Source: Glomus cerebriforme
Lineage: Eukaryota; Glomeromycota; Glomeromycetes; Glomerales; Glomeraceae
Direction of reading: 5' to 3'
Assembly: GCA_003550305.1 (NCBI GenBank)
Contig: QKYT01000960.1
Coordinates: 17,373-31,853 of the forward strand
Length of the DNA stretch: 14,481 nucleotides
Positions 8,230 to 14,481 of this stretch are shown one piece after another; position 1 is the first letter of the stretch, and every line of letters starts with the position of its first letter. Made by a program: the position numbers and the translations under genes. Below the pieces are notes generated by a model. It was not told the origin of the DNA and searched no databases. It worked only from the letters and a program-made list of their open reading frames with translations.

Positions 8230-9215
8230 GAATAATGGGCAAAAACTTATACGATGTTAAAAACCTTTAACAACCACTTACTAAATAATAGCAAATTTTC
8301 CCGTTACATCTTTCCAAAATCTTCATCCAATCGACTACGATTTTAGCAAAAACTGGTACCAGCTGACATCAAAAATTATCAAACGTCTACCAAACATACC
8401 CCCAGAAAAATAAAAGAAGCCAATTTCATCTTACCAACCGCCGATATTACTCAGCAAACTTATTACCCAAAACTATATCCCTAAGATCCTTTCTTTTGAT
8501 TTTATCTTTTTTGGATCATCTTATGCAACAACAAATTAGACGATAACACCCATTTAAGAACATGTCCTTCCTACATAGATCGATTCAACGAACTTATTCT
8601 TGCTTACAAGCACAAATTACTTACTCTTGTAACATCCAATTGTACAAACCAGAGAAAAATCGAACGAATATCAATTCATCTCCTATCTTTTCAACAGTTA
8701 GCAATATTAACGAACAATTTCACCCGTTGTATCTTTTAATTCACCACTATTTAACGCTAGAAAACAAGCTTATATCGCCTGCAATACATTCCTATACCCT
8801 TTTATCAAAGATCTTTATAATATTATTTGAACACCAAGATCTAAAAAATTCAAAGAATGGGAAAAGTCTCTGAACATCAATAAAGCATCGAAACGTTCAT
8901 ACTCCTCGGCTTTCAAACAACAATCCTCGGACACACTCATAACAACGTTACTACTTCCTCATCAAGTTTTAATCACAATCAAACCTCATCGCTTACGCCA
9001 TCTAATCGTATTAGAGTAATCCACAATCTTGGCTCCTTTGGGTCTCGAGTAATTTTTTACACGCGAGCAGTTGGGCTCGGCATAGAACCTTTTATAATTT
9101 CTTCACTGATTTATCACTAAATAATTTAGATCAATTTTACATTTTTTCTACTCATTTTAATGTTTCATATATAGATTTTTCCTCTCTTCCTCTCATTTTA
9201 GTTTAGTACCGTATT
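8230..9215 (+). pseudogene. 3' part of a decayed non-LTR (LINE-type) retrotransposon
   Basis: Plus-strand fragments match the C-terminal part of the LINE polyprotein type common in Rhizophagus. YQLTSKIIKRLPNIPPEK lies near 8355-8415. A frame at 8521-8739 encodes LDDNTHLRTCPSYIDRF (the remnant of a C..H..C zinc-binding motif) and NELILAYKHKLLTLVTSNC. After a 1-nt shift, a frame from 8741 encodes SPLFNARKQAYIACNTFLYP, a TGA where Trp is expected (8828-8830), then KFKEWEKSLNI. The tail includes GGGTCTCGAG and GGGCTCGGCATAGAACC (9040-9090), probably 3' UTR. The reverse transcriptase and endonuclease parts are absent, consistent with 5' truncation. Both borders are approximate and I found no target-site duplication. 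An ATG-started frame at 8562-8873 crosses this but is not the native frame. Confidence 0.65.
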
Positions 9216-9220
9216 CAAAG

Positions 9221-9238
9221 CTTATCTTAAAAGATAAG
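9221..9238. repeat. Short palindrome
   Basis: CTTATCTT, a 2-nt centre, then AAGATAAG: a perfect 8-bp stem just beyond the LINE relic. It could mark a repeat edge. No function is assigned. Confidence 0.35.
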
Positions 9239-9463
9239 ACAGCTGCCAGGGATTTCCTAGGTATAGTTAATATAATAGTCTAAAATAGATTTTATTATTT
9301 TATATGATAAAATTTTAGCGTCATATTGCTTTGCTATACTTCTCTAAAAATAAAAATAAAATTTTATTACATGATTAATGTTTAGATCATAAACTAAAAT
9401 ATTGCCTGATAAAAAAATATCAGTCGATAAGAATATCATTCGATAAGTAGTAGCTAAATTAAA

Positions 9464-9470
9464 TATAAAT
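9464..9470 (+). promoter_or_regulatory. TATA-like box of the secreted NlpC/P60-like gene
   Basis: TATAAAT lies 61 nt upstream of the ATG at 9531, a reasonable position for a fungal TATA box with a short 5' leader. The leader is A-rich just before the start (ACATAAACAAATATG), typical of an efficiently used fungal start codon. Confidence 0.5.
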
Positions 9471-9530
9471 AACGCATTCGAAATTTCACTTTATATCCAG
9501 AAACTTAATTGCTCAAATACATAAACAAAT

Positions 9531-10067
9531 ATGAAAATCGTTTTTATCATTATCCTTATATTCCCATTTGTATTTGGAATATCCGGTGCACCCTTAGATC
9601 CTAGAAAATGTATCGAAGTTACCGCAACTCGTGAAGGTCTTATGCAAGCTGCTTTATGGACAGTTAATAGCGGAAAATCCATCACCTACACTCAAGGCCC
9701 AGAACGCTGGTCAGGAATTAACCATTATGTTTGTCCCTATGTAAATGTGCCACCTTACGCTGATTGCAGTTCTTTTGTTACTTGGTTATACTGGAGCGCT
9801 TTCGGATTTTATCCTGATTACCTTAATGGCGAAAATTGGGCTGGCGGTAATACTGGAACAATGGAAAACAACGGAATAGTTGTTCCTTTATCTAATGCTC
9901 AACCAGGGGATGTTGTCTTATATGGTCCAGATCCCCACGCTGCCATTTATGTTGGAAATAACCAAGTTGTTAGTTTTGGTTCTACTGGACCATCTAAACT
10001 TCTTAACATTGATTATAAAAGTAATTATCAAATAAGATCATATCCTAACTTCTTCACTCCAAAATAA
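9531..10067 (+). CDS. Secreted NlpC/P60-like cysteine hydrolase (bacterial/phage lysin-like)
   Basis: A single uninterrupted ORF of 178 aa. Residues 1-19 form a signal peptide: Lys2, a long hydrophobic core and a G19-A20 cleavage region. The mature part resembles NlpC/P60-type peptidoglycan hydrolases, which cleave peptide stems of bacterial cell walls. Motifs seen: YTQGPERWSGI (53-63), nucleophile motif YADCSSFVTWLYW with Cys79, GGNTGTM (105-111), AQPGDVVLYG (123-132), and PHAAIYVGNNQVVSFGS with His136. The layout is closest to the N-terminal peptidase of actinobacterial phage lysins and secreted actinobacterial homologues (from memory of the families, not a search). Cys27 and Cys68 could form a disulfide. 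The third polar catalytic residue is not obvious: Phe149 sits where lysins often have His. The gene has no introns, is less AT-rich than its flanks, and has its own TATA-like box and AATAAA signal. It lies between a LINE relic and a Helitron. Horizontal acquisition is inferred. The likely role is extracellular action on bacterial peptidoglycan, unproven. Confidence 0.85.
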   Translation: MKIVFIIILIFPFVFGISGAPLDPRKCIEVTATREGLMQAALWTVNSGKSITYTQGPERWSGINHYVCPYVNVPPYADCSSFVTWLYWSAFGFYPDYLNGENWAGGNTGTMENNGIVVPLSNAQPGDVVLYGPDPHAAIYVGNNQVVSFGSTGPSKLLNIDYKSNYQIRSYPNFFTPK

Positions 10068-10153
10068 CAATATTAGCTATAACTTTTGAATATTTTTTTT
10101 CTCATTATATCCATAATTATATGTATTTGTAATTGTAAGAATCTTTATATGTG

Positions 10154-10159
10154 AATAAA
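10154..10159 (+). terminator. Polyadenylation signal AATAAA
   Basis: AATAAA lies 87 nt after the stop codon of the NlpC/P60-like gene and is followed by a T-rich stretch, TTTTATTGTTG. It is consistent with a 3' UTR of about 100 nt. Confidence 0.5.
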
Positions 10160-10432
10160 CTTTTATTGTTGCGTATATTTTAATTCTATATATTTCCATA
10201 ATATTTGTCCTACGTTTTTATTCGGCTAAAGGAATTTTTACGTAATTAGGCAACGTAAACTTATTTTTTAAGAAATCGGTTTATTAAACAAAATTTTTGT
10301 GATGTCTCAATAACTTGAAAATTAACCGGTCAACATGATAGAAACATATTTAATTCATTAATTTAATTAATAATTAAAGGAATTTTTCTCTAATGAACCA
10401 TTTTTTTTGGCTTGAATTTTTTTAATTAATGA
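10160..10432. other. AT-rich spacer between the lysin-like gene and the Helitron
   Basis: No gene is visible. A locally palindromic TTAATTAAT region lies near 10355-10380. The base at 10432 is the host base expected next to the Helitron 3' end. Confidence 0.4.
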
Positions 10433-10900
10433 CTAGCCGTAACGGCGTAACCCGTTGCTTCGCACAGTAAAATGAGTAAATCATGTACATAAAAAATATA
10501 CCAGAAATTCTGATTTTATATTCAGGAAAATTAGATCCCACATGATATCAAATGGGTGACTTAAAGTTTTTATTTATAGCTAATATGGACACAATATGAG
10601 TAAAAAAATATATATTGTTAAAGTCTGGCTATATTAAAATGATATTTAAATACTTTGGACTTTAATCAAATATAGAATATCTAATTTAAACCAGTTAATT
10701 AATAATCACGCCACCTATCAGTTCGCCGCAGTACGCCATTTCCAAAAATAGAAAAATTTATTTAGAAAAAAAAGATAGAAATGATCGGCTAACTAAAAAA
10801 AATATGGAATAGATCAGGCGCAGAGGCGCAGACGAATCACGCGTTGCACAATTCAAAATTAACAGTTAATCTAAAGATATAGATAGAAGATAGATATAGA
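10433..10900 (-). mobile_element. Non-autonomous Helitron, 468 bp
   Basis: Read on the minus strand, the element starts TCTATATCTATCTTCTATCT (10900 down) and ends CTAG (10436-10433). It is flanked by A on the 5' side (10901) and T on the 3' side (10432), the A|T insertion context of Helitrons. A hairpin AACGG-GTTACG-CCGTT (10456-10441) ends 4 nt before CTAG, where Helitrons carry their 3' stem-loop. The adjacent GTGCGAAGCAACGGGT resembles known Helitron 3' ends. No Rep/helicase coding is present, so it would need trans-acting enzymes. Confidence 0.75.
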
Positions 10901-10960
10901 TTTTAGATAAATATGTTAGGATATAATAAATCGCATTAAAATATTTGTAATTTATGATAA

Positions 10961-10976
10961 TATCTAATATTAGATA
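10961..10976. repeat. Perfect 16-bp palindrome
   Basis: TATCTAATATTAGATA reads the same on both strands. In AT-rich DNA this may be chance. It lies just outside the Helitron. Confidence 0.35.
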
Positions 10977-11070
10977 ATAACAGTCACTGGAAAAATAACC
11001 AAATTTATAGACAAAATCTTTTCATTATAATCATTATTAGTTCAAACGGCAAAAATCGTAAATTAAAAAA

Positions 11071-11135
11071 TCATAATTCTGGCCAAAATTCTTCATAATG
11101 CTGGCCGATTTTATAATGCCGGCCTAAATTCGGCT
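11071..11135 (+). repeat. Three-unit short tandem repeat, ATAATGCTGGCC type
   Basis: The units are TCATAATTCTGGCCAAAATT (11071), TCATAATGCTGGCCGATTTT (11093) and ATAATGCCGGCCTAAATT (11113), at about 20-22 nt spacing. The core (G/T)CTGGCC/GCCGGCC stands out against AT-rich flanks. A related TCATAGTGCTGGCTCAAAATT-like stretch occurs near 7690. Confidence 0.55.
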
Positions 11136-11263
11136 AAAATTAAAAAATATGTAATATCACATTTATACTGTACAATATAACATTTCGATCTAAAAAGCAA
11201 AACGATAACTTATTAACTGTCTCTACAAATTCATTGAAAGTTTTTTTATTTAACCTTTATTGT

Positions 11264-12090
11264 TCAACTTGGATCTTTATTTGAAATTAATGTATTTTTA
11301 TATTAAATATCATAAAAAATAAGAAAGATCGGAAATAAATGCCTTTATAGAAAATGCTAACAATTTCACGAATATTAACCATAATATTATAAAAATTGAG
11401 TTATAAGTACTTTTCACTTCGTTAAACAATCTTACTTAAGCATTTGCTTTAATTAAATTTACTAAAATTATACTCTAAAGTTACTAAATAGATGTATAAA
11501 TAATAAATATTAATTTTTCTGCGAGTATTAATCAAATATTATAAATTTTTAAAATTTTAAATAATTCTAATCTTATAAACAACCTTACTTAAGTTGCAGT
11601 AAGCGATTTCATTCGATAAAAGTATTGAAGTTATATGCTAAAGTCACTGAATAGATGTAAAGGAATTAATCAAAACTTACGAAATTACTAAATATATAGT
11701 TTTGCCCATTTTGAACAACTTTACTTAATCCGCAATAAGTATTAAATTTACGCTCTATAGTTGCAACAAAAAATAACCAATTTAAAAGTTAGTATCTTAT
11801 GAAAAATGCAAATAATTTCATAAGTATTTAAAGTATTTTCGATCCCGCTGAACGACTTTCCTTAAGCTTTTGAAGGTAGTTTACTTTGACTAAAATACAT
11901 TCCAAACGTTTTGTGCATTTTAAAAATCTTAAAAAAATATTTTAGTTTTTTGAGATTTTTATAGTTTATGCAAAACTATCTGAATAATTGCTATTATAAG
12001 TTTAGAAAAACATTTTCTACTTGTAAAATTACACATATTTTTGCTTTTAAAACTTTATATTTCTTTATACTTCAACTTGGATCTTGAAAA
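11264..12090. repeat. Direct repeat pair TTCAACTTGGATCTT, about 800 bp apart
   Basis: TTCAACTTGGATCTT occurs near 11264 and near 12070. The resemblance extends on both sides: a TTTATT/TTTATA lead-in and a downstream GTATTTTT followed by a similar A-rich, AAGAAAGATCGGA/AAGGATAGAAAC-like stretch. The pair encloses the diverged 137-153-bp repeat array and may bound one larger old repeated unit. Confidence 0.4.
11425..11990. repeat. Diverged tandem repeat of about 137-153 bp, four copies
   Basis: The motif AACAA(T/C)(C/T)TTACTTAAG recurs at 11425, 11578 and 11714, with a variant AACGACTTTCCTTAAG at 11851, so spacings are 153, 136 and 137. The following bases also align, for example (T)ACTCTAAAGTTACTAAATAGATGT after copy 1 and ATGCTAAAGTCACTGAATAGATGT after copy 2 (in part). 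No coding frame persists. It is an old satellite-like array or a series of transposon remnants. Confidence 0.55.
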
Positions 12091-12400
12091 GAGCGTATTT
12101 TTGAGACAAGTTTCTTGGTAATTGTAAAAAAAAAAATTATTATCAAAAATGAAAAAATAAGGATAGAAACTGATATAATCTATCAATTTTTTAAATATGG
12201 TATATTGAAATTTGCCGTTTAATCATAAAATGATTTGGTACAAAATTACTTTAATATGAAAATGATCTGTTTCTAGTGACTGATAACTTTTTTGAATTAT
12301 TTTACATAACTTATTACATTTAATTTTTTAAACTTTAATTTTAATTTTTTTATAAAATTTAAGTTTACATAACTATATCATGTATTAGGAAACGGAAACC

Positions 12401-12548
12401 GTTGTGAGTCCGGAGCAAAAATTTGAACACGATATGATAAACAAAAAATCCATTGCAAGTGATTATAGTACGATTTGATTGGCTTGGATAGAGAACGCTT
12501 GTGACATAGTGCATAGAAATATAGTGTCCTCCGCTTCGCTCTGGACAA
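12401..12548. repeat. Foldback element with degenerate inverted ends
   Basis: GTCCGGAGC (12408-12416) and GCTCTGGAC (12538-12546) are inverted copies with one mismatch, and weaker inverted similarity continues inward (GAACACGATAT against the complement of ATATAGTGTCC). The right end contains its own small hairpin, TGTCC..GGACA, around CCGCTTCGCTC. The GC-rich ends contrast with the AT-rich interior. It is possibly a MITE; no target-site duplication was identified. Confidence 0.45.
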
Positions 12549-12757
12549 TAAAAATGAAAATTATATGTAATAATATATAATCAATATTAGCTTTTTATTA
12601 TAATAAAAGTAGATTTCATATTTGTTATTATAAAATGTTGAACAGCTTAATTTTGTGATTTTTACTTGCATAATCTGTACTATACTCTATAATAAAATAC
12701 ATAAATTATAAAAGATAAATAAAATAACAAAAGTATATGGTTTCTCATTTTATAGGT
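12549..12757. other. AT-rich spacer
   Basis: No gene or repeat is recognised between the foldback element and the decayed gene that follows. Confidence 0.4.
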
Positions 12758-13380
12758 CTATTCATCTTTGATTATTGTTTCTAATAGTTTTCTTAATATT
12801 ACTGGAGAGACATCTGCTGATTTCTTCTTTATTACTTTATTTATAGTAGTAGTATATTTTTGTGTTGATACCACTAAGCATATAGTTTACTGCTTTCATT
12901 TCATTGATTTCTTTGAGTGATAGCAGACTGATTAATAAGATTGGTGTACCATTTCTTTTAACGTTATAAGTGTATTAATGTTAATTGATGATAGAATTCT
13001 TGGTTTGACAGCTTCTCTTTTTGAAAGTGAAGTAATAACATTACATTTTCTCTTTATATGAGTTAATTGTGAATCATGTGAAGTTTTTCTTGATTTAGAG
13101 GAGGCAGGCTTTCTGGAGTTATATTTGGAAAATTTTGATTTGACTAATATTAATTCTTTCTTCTTTTTATTTATTTTTTATTTTCTACTTCTTTTAATTG
13201 GAGATTTATTTATTAAGTCTTGTAATTTTAACTGTTTTTTCTGAATTTACCACTTGTGTTTTATCAATTTGTTTTTAAAGTTGCTAATCTACTTTTCTAA
13301 ACTCGTAATTTTTCTCTATAAACTTCAATTTATTCTTCAATACCTTTTGCAACACATGTAATTGAGCTTTATCTATATAC
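12758..13380 (-). pseudogene. Decayed gene for a lysine-rich, partly coiled-coil protein
   Basis: Minus-strand reading gives coding-like pieces in order. KGIEE and IEVYREKLRV with interspersed stops near 13340-13290 look like a heptad helix. QKKQLKLQDLINKSPIKRSRK follows, then an open frame of 81 codons (13177-12935) containing SRKPASSKSRKTSHDSQLTH and SLSKREAVKPRILSSI. After frame changes come SLKEINEMKAV and finally INKVIKKKSADVSPVILRKL ending at TAG (12760-12758). Several stops are TAA or TAG where Gln or Glu would suit, typical of decay. The protein is basic with a helical N-terminal part. I do not recognise the family; a retroelement accessory ORF or a nuclear protein are both possible. 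Confidence 0.4.
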
Positions 13381-13920
13381 TAAAAAAATTCATGCCGATT
13401 TGTAGAGGTTTAGATTACCTGAATAAATAATTTTGAATTGTGTTACCTTCTCGCTCTTATCTTATTTAAGTTTANTTAAGANAATAATCACCATTTCATT
13501 CATATTCATAGTTAGACTAAAATTATGGGCGGACAAGTCATGTGCCTGATCAGTTTCTGACTTAAACTTAAAGGCTAATACCGATCAGCATAATCAAGTT
13601 GATTAGTAATGCGAAAAAATTTGATTTTTATTTCCCGGTAATTGGCGTTTAGCTAATCCTAATTAATAGTAGATAGTTTTTTTTAGCAATAGCTATAAAA
13701 TTTTTTTTTTTTACAACAATAAACTGCCAATAAAAACTTTTTTTTTGGTTTTTTTTTTTAGTAAATAGTTTGGAATAATGGGGCTTTTGAGTGATAAAAA
13801 ATTTTTTTGTCTGCGCCCAATCTAAACCATTCAGTAATATTATGACGTAATTATTAAAATAAAATTTTTCAAATAAAAAAATGTCATTCCAAAACAACTT
13901 ATTAAATATAAGAACCATTC
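13381..13920. other. AT-rich intergenic sequence, nothing recognised
   Basis: It holds two ambiguous bases (13475, 13482), long T runs (13678-13760) and a slightly GC-richer patch near 13520-13640 with GATCAG repeated at 13548 and 13582. A minus-strand ORF at 13649-13918 is made of poly-T-derived Lys/Phe/Asn/Ile codons and is judged not to be a gene. Confidence 0.4.
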
Positions 13921-14481
13921 AACTGTGAAGAATGCGGTGAACAGTATTCTGTTATTCTTAATACAGAGTATAATGGTGTGATTTTTGTAAGGTATTAAAA
14001 AATTTTACAAACTGGACCAGTAAGAATAAGATAATTGATGGATTACCTCCATACCATGATGAAAATTTAGGAATAAAAATTTGTCAAGGACTTAGACCAA
14101 TGTTTAATATTAAAGTACCCAATTATTTGTGCACTTAATTAAAAGATGCTTAGATGCAAATCCATTAAATCGACCAACAGCATATGAAATCAAAGAAATC
14201 TTAAAGCTATGGTACTTTGAATTTGACAATCAAATAGAATTACAATGGCAAATTAAGGAAGCAGACAAAATCAATTAGTTTATCAATTGGTAAATTGTGT
14301 TTTTAGAACAAAAAATTCCGATGATTATTATGAACAAAATGACGACATAATAAACAAGGAATATCCAGGTATTAATTCTTAATTTTTTTTACTTAAAAAA
14401 CAATTTAAATTTATCTAATAAATTTATTTATCAAATAGAATCTTTACAAATTGATATTTCTCAATGGAAAATTAATGTTAA
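13921..14481 (+). pseudogene. Third kinase locus: zinc segment joined to C-lobe, catalytic core missing; runs off the window
   Basis: On the plus strand, NCEECGEQYS (13921) and, after a 1-nt shift, WCDFCKVLKNFTNWTS (from 13974) match the CxxC/CxxC and NWTSGN N-terminal segment of the kinase at 282-1839. The frame then passes directly into IDGLPPYHDENLGIKICQGL, which belongs to the kinase C-lobe. The glycine loop, Lys, catalytic loop, DLG and APE are therefore absent. Further pieces after frameshifts are CLDANPLNRPTAYEIKEIL (from 14135), a stop at 14276, then NSDDYYEQNDDIINKEYP. A 70-nt intron (14369-14438, GTATTA..ATAG, phase 1) precedes ESLQIDISQWKIN, the family C-terminus, at the window edge. 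It has at least three frame changes, so it is a pseudogene. Confidence 0.75.
14369..14438 (+). other. Intron of the third kinase locus
   Basis: A 70-nt intron, GT at 14369 and AG at 14437-14438. It is phase 1, with split codon G|AA giving Glu before SLQIDISQ. Position, phase and size match intron 2 of the near-intact kinase, showing that this relic descends from genomic duplication, not from a retrocopy. Confidence 0.6.

Noticed and set aside
8562..8873. Plus-strand 103-aa ORF
   Set aside because: It overlaps the LINE relic in a different frame. The neighbouring frames carry the recognisable polyprotein residues, so this is a chance frame over old coding sequence.
9491..9685. Minus-strand ORF opposite the start of the NlpC/P60-like gene
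   Set aside because: It is the antisense shadow of a well-supported coding sequence and shows no motif or signal of its own.
10961..10976. Palindrome as a transcription-factor site or terminator
   Set aside because: It is an AT-only-core palindrome in an AT-rich region with no adjacent gene; listed only as a repeat.
13649..13918. Minus-strand 89-aa ORF
   Set aside because: Its composition is dictated by poly-T/poly-A runs (Lys, Asn, Phe, Ile), with no start context, domain or homologous look.

Overview
The window looks like an accessory, repeat-rich stretch of a very AT-rich eukaryotic genome. It best fits a Glomeromycotina (arbuscular mycorrhizal) fungus of the Rhizophagus type. This rests on three things recognised by eye, without a database search: divergent TKL-type protein kinases with an N-terminal CxxC/CxxC zinc-binding segment and short phase-conserved introns, a BTB-BACK-TLDc gene relic, and a non-LTR retrotransposon relic. 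These gene families are hugely expanded in such fungi. There is no sign of operons, bacterial gene packing or tRNA/rRNA genes.

Layout. (1) 282-1839, minus strand: a nearly intact kinase gene in three exons. It has one 1-nt deletion at the end of exon 1 and several ambiguous bases. (2) 2021-2255: a foldback MITE with 15-bp perfect terminal repeats. (3) 3060-4120, minus: a decayed BTB/BACK-TLDc gene interrupted by a second, CACTA-like MITE (3644-3824). (4) 4228-4410: a degenerate short tandem repeat. (5) 4451-4736, plus: a kinase relic with its catalytic core deleted. (6) 4899-6024, minus: a string of coding-like fragments I do not recognise. (7) 6024-6940: AT-rich, nothing recognised. (8) 6940-7700: a GC-richer island holding a 51-codon ORF and promoter-like motifs. 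(9) 7750-8060: degenerate tandem repeats and a hairpin. (10) 8230-9215, plus: the 3' part of a dead LINE-type retrotransposon. (11) 9531-10067, plus: the one clearly intact gene, a secreted NlpC/P60-like cysteine hydrolase related to bacterial and phage cell-wall lysins. It has its own TATA-like box and polyadenylation signal. (12) 10433-10900: a compact non-autonomous Helitron. (13) 11071-12150: two families of degenerate repeats. (14) 12401-12548: a foldback repeat. (15) 12758-13380, minus: a decayed lysine-rich gene. (16) 13921 to the window end, plus: a third kinase locus, again lacking its catalytic core and running off the edge.

The genes do not form a pathway. The kinase loci and the BTB-TLDc relic are members of lineage-expanded signalling or adaptor families undergoing birth and death among transposable elements. 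The most interesting functional gene is the secreted lysin-like protein. It is intronless, less AT-rich than its surroundings, carries a eukaryote-compatible signal peptide, and sits between a LINE 3' end and a Helitron. This suggests a bacterial or phage peptidoglycan-hydrolase gene acquired by the fungus, possibly acting on associated bacteria.
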